From Pseudomonas sp. TCU-HL1 (GTDB taxonomy: Bacteria > Pseudomonadota > Gammaproteobacteria > Pseudomonadales > Pseudomonadaceae), in the NCBI RefSeq assembly GCF_001708505.1, contig NZ_CP015992.1:1054001-1118000 (forward strand): DNA of 64,000 nucleotides, in the 5' to 3' direction. Under the pieces are notes generated by a model. The model was not told where the DNA came from. It saw nothing but the letters and a program-made list of their open reading frames with translations, and made no database searches. The position numbers and the translations under genes were made by a program. Shown piece by piece: positions 27,151 through 35,318 of this stretch (positions are counted from its first letter, which is position 1; every line of letters starts with the position of its first letter).

Positions 27151-27171
27151 GTCCTCCTGTGAAGGGCTGAT

Positions 27172-27367
27172 CGTCACTGCATCCGTCCTACCTTGTTGAT
27201 GCGAGCTCAAAGCTCTGGATACCGTTCGGACTTACTGGATGAGTGCGGAGGAGCGCAGCGCAATCTACGTTACAAGCTCGAGGCTTTAGGGTGGACACGG
27301 CTTGCGGTTCCTCCCCCGATGATCAGTCGGGGACTATCGCCTCTGAGGAGGCTCAAGTCGAGATACA
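27172..27367 (-). ncRNA. Predicted IS110 bridge RNA (target- and donor-binding loops)
   Basis: Reading the minus strand from 27367, two short hairpins (arms 27339-27352 and CCCCGA/TCGGGG at 27314-27332) precede a first large stem-loop. It is closed by GGAGGA/TCCTCC (27309-27314 with 27247-27252) and CGCAA/TTGCG. Its 5' internal loop holds GTCCACCCT (27288-27296), identical to the left half of the insertion target plus core CT. Its 3' loop holds GTAG (27265-27268), complementary to the right half. A second stem-loop (CATCC-GTCC with GGAC-GGATG) holds ACGGTATC (27218-27225), identical to the element's own end at 26157-26164, and ACAAG (27192-27196), complementary to its other end. This is the architecture published for IS621. 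RNA ends are estimated. Confidence 0.75.
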
Positions 27368-27369
27368 AG

Positions 27370-27446
27370 GGTGGACCTCGCTTCATCGGTCCACCATTCG
27401 CGGCCTGGTTTGGCGTCGATGGTGGATAGAAAAGCGCTATCCACCC
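27370..27446. repeat. Dispersed two-hairpin repeat used as IS110 target
   Basis: GGTGGACC/GGTCCACC (27370-27377 with 27388-27395, 10-base loop) is followed by GGTGGATAG/CTATCCACC (27421-27429 with 27437-27445). A very similar pair of hairpins is at 54719-54802, and a single unit at 37995-38023. Confidence 0.7.
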
Positions 27447-27656
27447 TTGGCTACTGGGCCCCTCGTCTGTGAGAGCGAATTCATTCGCGAATAAATTCAC
27501 TCCTTCCGTCAGCCAGCCGGAATGCCTCATGACACCGATCAATCTCATAAAGGTTGAATCGCCCAGAATCGCCCCTATCTAAGCTTCATCCCGGCGGGCT
27601 TTTCGTGTCTGGCGCCACCATCGCGCCAGCCCGCTATCTGAAGGAAGGACGAACCT
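27447..27656 (+). promoter_or_regulatory. clpB upstream region with sigma-32 heat-shock promoter
   Basis: A heat-shock promoter is visible: TTGAA at 27554-27558, a 13-base spacer, and CCCCTATCTA at 27572-27581, close to the sigma-32 consensus. It lies about 75 bases before the clpB ATG. The IS110 insertion is about 185 bases upstream and leaves it intact. GCGAATTCATTCGCGAA-like palindromic DNA lies near 27474-27493. AAGGAAGGAC precedes the clpB ATG. Confidence 0.75.
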
Positions 27657-30221
27657 ATGCGAATCGACCGTTTGACCAGCAAGCTGCAACTGGCATTGTC
27701 CGATGCCCAGTCCCTGGCGGTTGGCCACGACCACCCGGCCATTGAGCCTGTTCACCTGGTGCTGGCCCTGCTTGACCAGCAAGGCGGCTCCATCAAGCCC
27801 CTGTTGATGCAGGTGGGCTTCGACCTGGCAGCCCTGCGCCAGGGCATGACCCGTGAACTCGATCATCTGCCGAAGGTCCAGAATCCCACGGGCGACGTGA
27901 ACCTGTCCCAGGACCTGGCGCGCCTGCTCAACCAGGCGGATCGCCTGTCCCAGCAGAAGGGCGACCAATTCATTTCCAGTGAGCTCGTTCTGCTCGCCGC
28001 GATGGATGAGAACACCCGGCTCGGCAAGCTCCTGCTTGGCCAGGGCGTGACCCGCAAGGCGCTGGAGAATGCCATCGCCAACCTGCGTGGCGGCCAGGCG
28101 GTGAATGATCCCAACGTCGAGGAGTCCCGCCAGGCGCTGGACAAGTTCACGGTCGACCTGACCAAGCGCGCCGAAGACGGCAAGCTGGACCCGGTGATCG
28201 GCCGCGACGATGAGATCCGCCGCACCATTCAGGTCCTGCAGCGGCGCACCAAGAACAACCCGGTGCTGATCGGCGAGCCCGGTGTCGGCAAGACCGCCAT
28301 CGCTGAAGGCCTGGCCCAGCGCATCGTCAACGGCGAAGTGCCGGATGGCCTCAAGGACAAACGCCTGCTGTCCCTGGATATGGGGGCGCTGATCGCCGGC
28401 GCGAAGTTCCGCGGCGAGTTCGAAGAGCGCCTGAAGGGCGTGCTCAACGAGCTGTCCAAGCAGGAAGGGCGCGTCATCCTCTTCATTGACGAGCTGCACA
28501 CCATGGTGGGTGCCGGCAAGGCCGAAGGTGTCATGGATGCCGGCAACATGCTCAAGCCGGCCCTGGCTCGCGGCGAGTTGCACTGCGTCGGCGCGACCAC
28601 GCTGGATGAGTACCGCCAGTACATCGAGAAGGATGCCGCGCTGGAGCGCCGCTTCCAGAAGGTGCTGGTGGACGAGCCGAGCGAGGAAGACACCATCGCC
28701 ATCCTGCGTGGCCTCAAGGAGCGTTATGAGGTGCACCATCAGGTGAGCATCACCGACGGTGCCATCATCGCGGCCGCCAAGCTGTCGCACCGCTACATCA
28801 CCGACCGCCAGTTGCCGGACAAGGCCATCGACCTGATCGACGAAGCCGCCAGCCTTATCCGCATGGAAATCGACTCCAAGCCAGAGGCGCTGGATCGCCT
28901 GGATCGTCGCCTGATCCAGCTGAAGGTCGAGCGTGAGGCGCTGAAGAAGGAAGAGGACGAAGCGGCGAAGAAACGCCTGGCCAAGCTTGAGGAAGACATT
29001 CTGAAGCTCGAGCGCGAGTACGCCGACCTTGAAGAAATCTGGAAGTCCGAGAAGGCAGAAGTGCAAGGCTCGGCGCAGATCCAGCAGAAAATCGAGCAGG
29101 CTCGCCAGGATATGGACGCCGCACGTCGCAAGGGCGACCTGCAACGCATGGCAGAGCTGCAGTACGGCGTGATACCGGATCTGGAACGCAGCCTGCAGAT
29201 GGTCGATCAGCACGGCAAGACCGAGAACCAGCTGCTGCGCAACAAGGTGACCGACGAAGAAATCGCCGAGGTCGTCTCCAAGTGGACCGGCATTCCGGTG
29301 ACGAAAATGATGGAAGGCGAGCGCGAGAAGCTGCTGCATATGGAAGAGGGCTTGCACAAGCGGGTCATCGGCCAGCATGAAGCGGTGGTCGCCGTTGCCA
29401 ACGCCGTGCGCCGGTCCCGCGCCGGCCTGGCCGACCCGAACCGGCCGAGCGGCTCCTTCCTCTTTCTCGGCCCCACTGGCGTGGGCAAGACCGAGCTGTG
29501 CAAGGCACTGGCCGAGTTCCTCTTCGATACCGAGGAGGCCCTGGTGCGCATCGACATGTCCGAGTTCATGGAAAAACACTCCGTGGCCCGCCTGATTGGT
29601 GCCCCGCCGGGCTACGTCGGTTACGAGGAGGGCGGCTACCTGACCGAAGCGGTGCGCCGCAAGCCTTACTCCGTCGTGCTGATGGACGAAGTGGAAAAGG
29701 CTCACCCGGACGTGTTCAACGTGCTGCTCCAGGTGTTGGAGGACGGCCGCCTGACTGACAGCCACGGCCGCACGGTGGACTTCCGCAACACGGTGGTGGT
29801 GATGACCTCCAACCTGGGCTCTGCGCAGATTCAGGAACTGGTGGGTGACCGCGAGGCGCAGCGTGCCGCAGTGATGGACGCAGTGAGTACGCATTTCCGC
29901 CCCGAGTTCATCAACCGGATCGACGAAGTGGTGGTGTTCGAGCCCCTGGGGCGCGACCAGATCGGTGGGATTGCCGAAATCCAGCTGCAACGCCTGCGCA
30001 AGCGCCTGGCCGAGCGCGAACTGAGCCTGGAACTGAGCCCGGAAGCGTTGGACAAGCTGATCGCCGTGGGTTACGACCCGGTCTATGGCGCACGTCCACT
30101 GAAGCGGGCGATCCAGCGCTGGATCGAAAACCCGCTGGCTCAGCAGATCCTCGCTGGCGAGTTCGCTCCCGGCGCGACGGTCAGCGCCAGGGTGCAAGGT
30201 GAGGACATCGTCTTCAACTGA
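27657..30221 (+). CDS. clpB: ATP-dependent disaggregase ClpB
   Basis: ClpB extracts and unfolds proteins from aggregates together with DnaK. The 854-residue protein has the N-terminal Clp repeat domain (residues 1-145), a first AAA+ module with Walker A GEPGVGKTA near 205, and a coiled-coil middle domain (about 410-525, VEREALKKEEDEAAKKRLAKLEE). The second AAA+ module has Walker A GPTGVGKTE near 604, and the D2-small domain is C-terminal (DPVYGARPLKRAIQRWIENPL). Length is normal. It is monocistronic, with a sigma-32 promoter upstream and a strong terminator downstream. Confidence 0.98.
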   Translation: MRIDRLTSKLQLALSDAQSLAVGHDHPAIEPVHLVLALLDQQGGSIKPLLMQVGFDLAALRQGMTRELDHLPKVQNPTGDVNLSQDLARLLNQADRLSQQKGDQFISSELVLLAAMDENTRLGKLLLGQGVTRKALENAIANLRGGQAVNDPNVEESRQALDKFTVDLTKRAEDGKLDPVIGRDDEIRRTIQVLQRRTKNNPVLIGEPGVGKTAIAEGLAQRIVNGEVPDGLKDKRLLSLDMGALIAGAKFRGEFEERLKGVLNELSKQEGRVILFIDELHTMVGAGKAEGVMDAGNMLKPALARGELHCVGATTLDEYRQYIEKDAALERRFQKVLVDEPSEEDTIAILRGLKERYEVHHQVSITDGAIIAAAKLSHRYITDRQLPDKAIDLIDEAASLIRMEIDSKPEALDRLDRRLIQLKVEREALKKEEDEAAKKRLAKLEEDILKLEREYADLEEIWKSEKAEVQGSAQIQQKIEQARQDMDAARRKGDLQRMAELQYGVIPDLERSLQMVDQHGKTENQLLRNKVTDEEIAEVVSKWTGIPVTKMMEGEREKLLHMEEGLHKRVIGQHEAVVAVANAVRRSRAGLADPNRPSGSFLFLGPTGVGKTELCKALAEFLFDTEEALVRIDMSEFMEKHSVARLIGAPPGYVGYEEGGYLTEAVRRKPYSVVLMDEVEKAHPDVFNVLLQVLEDGRLTDSHGRTVDFRNTVVVMTSNLGSAQIQELVGDREAQRAAVMDAVSTHFRPEFINRIDEVVVFEPLGRDQIGGIAEIQLQRLRKRLAERELSLELSPEALDKLIAVGYDPVYGARPLKRAIQRWIENPLAQQILAGEFAPGATVSARVQGEDIVFN

Positions 30222-30242
30222 GCGGTAACGCTGTTCACATAA

Positions 30243-30287
30243 GAAAAAACGCCGCTTGTCCTTCAGGAGGACGGCGGCGTTTTTGGT
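30243..30287 (+). terminator. Rho-independent terminator of clpB
   Basis: Arms AAAACGCCGC and GCGGCGTTTT surround an inner hairpin (GTCCTTCAGGAGGAC), ending in TTTTT, 25 bases after the clpB stop. Confidence 0.85.
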
Positions 30288-30461
30288 TTTGCATCATCAG
30301 AAAGTTGTTTATCCGAGGCATGCATCCCTCGTAGGCGCGAGCTCTGCTTGCGAACCCGCCTCCTTCGCGAGCAGAGCTCGCTCCTACAGGGCCTTCAGCT
30401 CGGTAGCCCGAAGGATGGACGGCATTACCGCGATGCGGGGCTTTTTCGTGCCGGTGGCAAC
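30288..30461. repeat. REP-like palindrome between clpB and the PilZ gene
   Basis: GTAGGCGCGAGCTCTGCTTGCGAA near 30330 is mirrored by TTCGCGAGCAGAGCTCGCTCCTAC ending near 30387: a large imperfect palindrome of the common Pseudomonas REP type. No gene is seen. Confidence 0.65.
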
Positions 30462-30809
30462 TCAGGGCGCACGGATGAGCTCCAGCAGGGCCTCCAGGGC
30501 GGCTGCCTGATCCTCGGCCAGGTCGATGATATGAAAGCCTGCCCAGCAGTTACGCTGGTCTTCACCCGAGCGCGTCCACAGGCAGTCGGCTCCAAGGCGG
30601 ATTTCCTCCAGTCCCTCGGCCCAAGTCAGGGGCACCAGCCGGCATTCCCAGACCGAATCGGCAGTGAGCGGCAGTTCGCTCAACACCATGAAACCATCCA
30701 TCGACAGGTCGACGATACGGCCCAGGCGTTGCCCTGAATGCAGATCGAATACTTCCAGCTGGAGCTCTGTGGCATGGCGGCCGTGCTGGCGACGTTCTTC
30801 CATGTTCAA
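30462..30809 (-). CDS. PilZ-domain protein
   Basis: A 115-residue single-domain PilZ protein. The c-di-GMP signature is complete: R7-x3-R11 (RRQHGR) and D34-x-S-x-x-G39 (DLSMDG). PilZ domains bind c-di-GMP and usually act by contacting a partner. It lies immediately upstream of the DUF1631 gene at 30824 on the opposite side of transcription flow (the DUF1631 gene is read first, with a 14-base gap), so the two are probably one operon. The alternative start is the Met at 30803. Partner unknown. Confidence 0.85.
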   Translation of the reverse strand: MNMEERRQHGRHATELQLEVFDLHSGQRLGRIVDLSMDGFMVLSELPLTADSVWECRLVPLTWAEGLEEIRLGADCLWTRSGEDQRNCWAGFHIIDLAEDQAAALEALLELIRAP

Positions 30810-30823
30810 CTCCTAGTGCGGGC

Positions 30824-33160
30824 TCAGGCGGTGCGGCCGGTAAAGCGCTGTAGCACCCGGTAGATCGCGCCGAGGGCGCGGTCGACCAGGGGCGTGCTGC
30901 GCTCCGGCGGGACCAGCCGAGCCAGTCCTTGCTCCATGTCCAGGGCCAGCTGGGTAATGGGCATGATCGCCACGCGCTGGCCGCTGTGGTCGACGAACAT
31001 GTAGTTTCGGGTGGTCGGGCTGTACCAGGACAGTTTGAGGGTCCGCGTCTCCGGGCCGTCGACGAACTCGAACCAGGTGCCGAACTCCAGCCGCGCCAGT
31101 TCCTTGATCAACGCCAGGGCGCGAGGGGTAAGGCTGACCGGACGCCGGGCGTTGGCCAGTTCCGCATCTTCACCAAGCATTTCTCCCAGCTTGCTTTCGG
31201 GCAGAGGGCTGTCGATACGCGCGGCGACCTGGGGTTGCTGGGATTGAACGGCATGCTGGCAGGCCACGAGATCCTGGAGCAGGCGGCGTATGCCGTCTTC
31301 GTGGTAGCCACCCAGGAGCTCAAGGCCCTTGCGCAGGTCTTCGAGCAGGGGGATGCGCAGTTGCTGGAGGCGGGTGCGGCCTTCATCGTTCTGCGGGGTA
31401 CCGCTCCAGGCAAGTTGCTCGGCCACTTCCACCGAACGCTGCCATTCATTGCTGCGGTCGCCGTGGCGGAGCAGCACGAAGACCAGTACGTCGGTCCAGG
31501 TGAGTTCCAGGAAGTGCTGGATGATGCCGGGCAGTTCGCGGCCCTCCAGTGCCCGGCTGATGACGTCCACGGCCTGTTGGCGTGCGCCCAGCAGTTTGTC
31601 GCGGCCCTTGGCCGCTTCCACGGCGCGTTGCTCGCGCAGTTCCACCTTGTGGCGCAGGGTGCCGGCGTACTCGTTGAACTCGTCCAGCAGACTGTCGAAC
31701 AGCAGCAGGTCGCCGCTGAAGCCATGGACCACGCGTTCCACTACCCAGTGCATCTTGGCCAGCAGACCGCGTTCCTCCCCTTCGCCGGCATAAAGGACGC
31801 CGGCTTGGGCCATGCTGTTGAGCAAGCGGCGGGCGGGGTGGTGGTGCTGGGTGAAGAGTGCCTTGTCCTGCAGGGCGACTTTCAGATAAGGCGTGTGCAG
31901 GTGGGAAAGGGCGGTCTTGTAGATGTCCGCCAGGTTGTCGTCGTCGAGAATGAAGTCGAAGAGCATGCCCACCAGGTCGATCACGTCCGCTTCGTAATCG
32001 GACAGTTTCTGCTGGCCCGGCAGGCGGCTGTGGCTTTCCAGTTGTTGCTGCAGGTCGGCCTTCAGGCCATCGACGCGCTGCGGTTGGCGCAGCTTGCTGG
32101 CAAGGTCCTGGGCCGATTGCTGTTGCAGGCGGTTCAGGGCTTCCAGCAGCTCGGCGGCGCTGTAAGTACGGGTTGCGCCGCGCGGCGCGAAGCTGGAAAT
32201 GCTGGGCGTACCACCAGGCAGCGGGGCGTCATTGTGATGCAGCCGGCGCTCGCCGAGCAGCGCGGCCAGGCCGCTGAACAGCTGGCCAGGATCTTGAGGC
32301 GGTGCGCCCGACAGGTCCAGGGGGCCACTGGCTGGGGGGCTGGTTGCGGGGCTGGCTGTGGCGCTGGTCGTGGGCTGCGCAGTCGGCGTGGCCGGTTGGC
32401 TCGGGGGCGCCTGTCCTGCGGTCGAGGATTGCGGGTGAGGCGCGCTGGTGGAGCGCTGAACGCTGTACTTGAGGTTAGGCAGCACGCCAGCCTGGACCAG
32501 CCGCTGATTGAGCGACTCGTAGACGCTGTCCAGCCCGAGCATCACGTGCTGGTCGAAGAGCATATAAAGGATGGTCTTGATCCGCAGCGGGAACGGACAG
32601 GGTTGCAGGGCCTCGCGGAAGGCCAGTGCCACCGCCTGCGGACCGAAAGGGTTGTCATCGTCCCCGAGCTTGCGTCCGCCATTGAGTACTGCCAGGCGCT
32701 GGTCGAGGGCAAACAGGGCTTGCGCGCAGCGTGCCTTGACCCGACTGACCATATTGGTGACCAGCAGGCTTTCCTCGTACTCCTCGTTCTCCATCAGTTG
32801 AAGGTGGTCAGCGTCCAGTTCACCGGCCTTGAGTTCGGGCTTCAGCTTGCCGCTGAGAAAGTCCTCGAAGTTCTTGGCGATGCGCTGGTGGTAGGCGCGT
32901 TCTACCTGGGGGCGCTGCTTGCGGATATCCCGCATGCTGTCGAAGAAGAGGGTCTGGACCTGATTGTTCTCGGCCTTCTCGGCGCACTCGAAGAGCGTGT
33001 CGTCGACCTGGCCGAACATACCGGTCAGATGTTCCGCCAGCCGGTTCATCACCAGCTTGCGGCAGCTTTGCACCAGTTCACCGAAGCGCGGTTGTATGCC
33101 GCGGCTGGCCAAGGTCGTCACGGGGCCGTGAGGGGGCGGGGGTCGATCCTGATTACTCAT
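30824..33160 (-). CDS. DUF1631 family protein (first of two in the window)
   Basis: A large (778-residue) cytoplasmic protein of the DUF1631 family. The Met at 33160 (AGGACAG upstream) is chosen because the frame before it runs back through the tRNA promoter. The N-terminal helical part (FGQVDDTLFECAEKAENN, TLFFDSMRDIRKQRPQVERAYHQ) and the block VIDLVGMLFDFILDDDNL correspond to FDNADDTLFEMADRATSN and VINLVSMLFEFILDDRTL in the second family member at 47232. A Pro/Ala/Thr-rich linker lies near residues 280-340. The C-terminal part is PilZ-like in position (WFEFVDGPETRTLKLSWYSPTTRNYMFVDHSG). Function unknown; its neighbour encodes a PilZ protein. Confidence 0.85.
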   Translation of the reverse strand: MSNQDRPPPPHGPVTTLASRGIQPRFGELVQSCRKLVMNRLAEHLTGMFGQVDDTLFECAEKAENNQVQTLFFDSMRDIRKQRPQVERAYHQRIAKNFEDFLSGKLKPELKAGELDADHLQLMENEEYEESLLVTNMVSRVKARCAQALFALDQRLAVLNGGRKLGDDDNPFGPQAVALAFREALQPCPFPLRIKTILYMLFDQHVMLGLDSVYESLNQRLVQAGVLPNLKYSVQRSTSAPHPQSSTAGQAPPSQPATPTAQPTTSATASPATSPPASGPLDLSGAPPQDPGQLFSGLAALLGERRLHHNDAPLPGGTPSISSFAPRGATRTYSAAELLEALNRLQQQSAQDLASKLRQPQRVDGLKADLQQQLESHSRLPGQQKLSDYEADVIDLVGMLFDFILDDDNLADIYKTALSHLHTPYLKVALQDKALFTQHHHPARRLLNSMAQAGVLYAGEGEERGLLAKMHWVVERVVHGFSGDLLLFDSLLDEFNEYAGTLRHKVELREQRAVEAAKGRDKLLGARQQAVDVISRALEGRELPGIIQHFLELTWTDVLVFVLLRHGDRSNEWQRSVEVAEQLAWSGTPQNDEGRTRLQQLRIPLLEDLRKGLELLGGYHEDGIRRLLQDLVACQHAVQSQQPQVAARIDSPLPESKLGEMLGEDAELANARRPVSLTPRALALIKELARLEFGTWFEFVDGPETRTLKLSWYSPTTRNYMFVDHSGQRVAIMPITQLALDMEQGLARLVPPERSTPLVDRALGAIYRVLQRFTGRTA

Positions 33161-33275
33161 AACTGTCCTGTAGGGAGACAGGCCGCGACCACGACCTGCA
33201 ACGATCTCGCCACGGCTCAGGTATAGCACTCGGCGGTTCTTCTGCAAATCATTGTCAGAATTCGTTTTTTGGGGG

Positions 33276-33303
33276 TTGACAGTCTGTTCTGGAACCGTAA
33301 AAT
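33276..33303 (+). promoter_or_regulatory. Sigma-70 promoter of the tRNA operon
   Basis: TTGACA at 33276-33281, a 16-base spacer and TAAAAT at 33298-33303, followed by a GC-rich discriminator (GGCGCGCC) typical of stringently controlled stable-RNA promoters. The first tRNA begins 62 bases downstream. Confidence 0.8.
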
Positions 33304-33364
33304 GGCGCGCCTCTGAAGCGCTAAACCAAATCGGTGAGGCGAATAAGAGTTGGAAGATCGAAGT

Positions 33365-33440
33365 TCCGCGATAGCTCAGTCGGTAGAGCAAATGACTGTT
33401 AATCATTGGGTCCCTGGTTCGAGTCCAGGTCGCGGAGCCA
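33365..33440 (+). tRNA. tRNA-Asn (GTT)
   Basis: 76 nt with encoded CCA. Acceptor TCCGCGA/TCGCGGA, D-arm GCTC/GAGC, anticodon loop CTGTTAA with anticodon GTT, T-arm CCTGG/CCAGG around TTCGAGT. First of three tRNAs in one operon. Confidence 0.96.
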
Positions 33441-33449
33441 ACTTCCAGA

Positions 33450-33526
33450 CGGGGTATAGCGCAGTCCGGTAGCGCGCCTGCTTTGGGAGCAGGATGTCGG
33501 GAGTTCGAATCTCTCTACCCCGACCA
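33450..33526 (+). tRNA. tRNA-Pro (TGG)
   Basis: 77 nt with encoded CCA. Acceptor CGGGGTA/TACCCCG, anticodon stem CTGCT/AGCAG with loop TTTGGGA (anticodon TGG), T-loop TTCGAAT. It lies nine bases after tRNA-Asn. Confidence 0.95.
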
Positions 33527-33536
33527 CCTCACATTT

Positions 33537-33612
33537 GGGTCGTTAGCTCAGTCGGTAGAGCAGTTGGCTTTTAACCAATTGGTCGTAGGTTCGAATCCTA
33601 CACGACCCACCA
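33537..33612 (+). tRNA. tRNA-Lys (TTT)
   Basis: 76 nt with encoded CCA. Acceptor GGGTCGT/ACGACCC, anticodon loop CTTTTAA with anticodon TTT, T-arm GTAGG/CCTAC around TTCGAAT. Last tRNA of the operon. Confidence 0.96.
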
Positions 33613-33638
33613 TAAAAGACCTCGCACGAGGTCCGAAG

Positions 33639-33671
33639 AAGCGGTAAGGCGAAAGCCTTACCGCTTTTTTG
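33639..33671 (+). terminator. Rho-independent terminator of the tRNA operon
   Basis: Perfect 12-bp arms AAGCGGTAAGGC/GCCTTACCGCTT around a GAAA tetraloop, followed by six T residues, 26 bases after tRNA-Lys. Confidence 0.93.
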
Positions 33672-33959
33672 TTTGTCCCGGTTTTCCGGAATCGCAACGG
33701 AGTGCGGCAAGAGATGGAAATCCGACATGCGGACTCCCGCCTCGCCAAGGGCTGCGCAGCAGCCCCGTAGGTTGGCGCAGAGCGAAGCGAAGCCCAACAT
33801 GGCCATGTATCAACCCCTGCGCCGCGCGCACCAATGCCGCGGCGTGAGGGTCGCGGTGCGCGCAGCGCACCCTACGCGAGGGTTCCCTGCTCGGAGGCTT
33901 TGGCCCGCGCTGACCTCGATTGGTGGGCTGGAATTGCAACGGGATGCGCCTGGGGGCGG
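33672..33959. repeat. Intergenic region with REP-like repeats
   Basis: No gene is seen. The DNA holds copies of dispersed sequences: CCAAGGGCTGCGCAGCAG near 33750 (also near 49550), GTAGGTTGGCGCAGAGCGAAG near 33767, and the palindrome GGTGCGCGCAGCGCACC with flank CTACG at 33855-33876, the uninterrupted form of the IS481-like target. Confidence 0.65.
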
Positions 33960-35258
33960 TCAGTGCAGCTTCAGGCGCGGGTCCGTGCTGCGCCCAATCC
34001 GGTCGCTGAGCATCAGCAGGAGGGTGCGGAAGCCGCCATACAGCGCCATCTGATGCATCCGGTAGAGCGAGATGTAGAACATCCGCGCCAGCCAGCCTTC
34101 CAGTTTGACGCTACCCATCAGGTTGCCCATGAGGTTGCCCACGGCGCTGAAGCTCGACAGCGAGATCAGTGAGCCGTAGTCCTTGTACTGGTAGTCCGGC
34201 AGTGGCTGGCCCTGCAGGCGCAGCTTGAATGACTTCACCAGCAGCGATGCCTGCTGGTGCGCGGCCTGGGCGCGCGGCGGCACGTTGCGTTCGCTGCCAT
34301 CGCCCAGGGGGCAGGCTGCGCAGTCGCCGAAGGCGAAGATGTCGTCATCATGGGTGGTTTGCAGGGTTGGGCGTACCACCAGCTGATTGATACGGTTGCT
34401 TTCCAGGCCATCCAGGTTCTTGAGGAAGGCCGGCGCACGAATACCGGCGGCCCAGACCTTGAGGCTGGCGGGGATCGACTCACCTTGAGCGGTCAGCAGG
34501 CCGTCCGCGGTGACTTCCTTGACGGCCGCGCCGGTCATGACGGTGACGCCCAGCTTTTCCAGGGTGCTGTGCACCGGCGCGCTGATGCGCTCCGGCAGGG
34601 CGGGCAGCACGCGAGGGCCGGCCTCGATCAATGTGATGCGCATGTTTTCCGGCTGGATGCGGTCCAGCCCGTATGCTGCCAGTTCGTGGGCGGCGTGGTG
34701 CAGCTCGGCCGCCAGTTCGACGCCCGTGGCACCGGCGCCGACGATGGCAACGCTGATCTGCTCGCTCGCGTTCTGCTGGGCATGGGCGCGCAGGTAGTGG
34801 CTGAGCAGATTGCGGTGGAAGCGTTCGGCCTGCTCGCGGGTGTCGAGGAAAATGCAGTGCTGGGCCGCGCCTTCGGTGCCGAAGTCGTTGGTGGTGCTCC
34901 CGACCGCAATGACCAGGCTGTCATAGTCGAGCTCGCGGGCAGGCACCAGCTCGCGCCCGTCCTCGTCATGGGTGGCGGCCAGCTGGATGACCTTGCGCTT
35001 GCGGTCCAGTCCGCTCATGCGGCCGAGCTGGAACTCGAAATGGTTCCACTTGGCCTGGGCCACGTAGTTCAGCTCGTTCTCGGTGGAGTTCAGCGAGCCG
35101 GCAGCGACCTCGTGGAGCAGCGGTTTCCAGATATGGGTCAGGTTGGCATCGGCCAGCACAATCTTGGCCAGGCCTTTCTTGCCGAGGGTTCTACCCAGAC
35201 GGGTAGCAAGCTCCAGGCCGCCGGCGCCGCCGCCGACGATCACGATGCGATGGGACAT
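33960..35258 (-). CDS. ndh: Type II NADH:quinone dehydrogenase
   Basis: Ndh oxidises NADH and reduces ubiquinone at the inner membrane without pumping protons. The 432-residue protein has an N-terminal FAD motif (IVIVGGGAGGLELATRLG) and a second Rossmann motif for NADH (VAIVGAGATGVELAAEL). It also has the FAD-contacting DDIFAFGDCAA and a C-terminal amphipathic/hydrophobic part (GWLARMFYISLYRMHQ) for membrane attachment. Length is normal. It lies upstream of coaE-pilD as in P. aeruginosa PA4538. Confidence 0.95.
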   Translation of the reverse strand: MSHRIVIVGGGAGGLELATRLGRTLGKKGLAKIVLADANLTHIWKPLLHEVAAGSLNSTENELNYVAQAKWNHFEFQLGRMSGLDRKRKVIQLAATHDEDGRELVPARELDYDSLVIAVGSTTNDFGTEGAAQHCIFLDTREQAERFHRNLLSHYLRAHAQQNASEQISVAIVGAGATGVELAAELHHAAHELAAYGLDRIQPENMRITLIEAGPRVLPALPERISAPVHSTLEKLGVTVMTGAAVKEVTADGLLTAQGESIPASLKVWAAGIRAPAFLKNLDGLESNRINQLVVRPTLQTTHDDDIFAFGDCAACPLGDGSERNVPPRAQAAHQQASLLVKSFKLRLQGQPLPDYQYKDYGSLISLSSFSAVGNLMGNLMGSVKLEGWLARMFYISLYRMHQMALYGGFRTLLLMLSDRIGRSTDPRLKLH

Positions 35259-35318
35259 GGGAAGGTCTCACAAGGCTATAGGAATTCGTTGTCGCCGAGG
35301 GCGAGCGCAGGAGGCAGC

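Larger units (their letters stand above)
26156..27369 (-). mobile_element. IS110-family insertion sequence in a dispersed hairpin repeat
   Basis: Boundaries are inferred from the flanks. The left flank TCTCTGT-AG (26149-26157) and the right flank AG-GGTGGACC (27368-27377) rejoin to TCTCTGTAGGGTGGACC, the start of a dispersed repeat otherwise seen at 37995 and 54719. The shared dinucleotide is AG here, CT on the transposase strand, the core known for IS621. The element is about 1.2 kb with no terminal inverted repeats, about 15 bases of 3' non-coding DNA and about 217 bases upstream of the transposase, as expected for IS110 elements carrying a bridge RNA. Confidence 0.8.

Noticed and set aside
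27308..27352. The hairpins upstream of the IS110 transposase as simple terminators shielding the gene from outside transcription.
   Set aside because: They lack T-runs on the transposase strand and fit the 5' hairpins of a bridge RNA, with guide sequences in the following loops.
27579..30197. 872-codon open frame antisense to clpB.
   Set aside because: A mirror of strong third-position GC bias; composition is His/Gln/Leu-rich with no motifs, while the plus strand is clearly ClpB.
33365..33612. tRNA genes as attachment site of a genomic island.
   Set aside because: No integrase gene and no repeated tRNA 3' end were found nearby; flanking genes are core genes in normal order.
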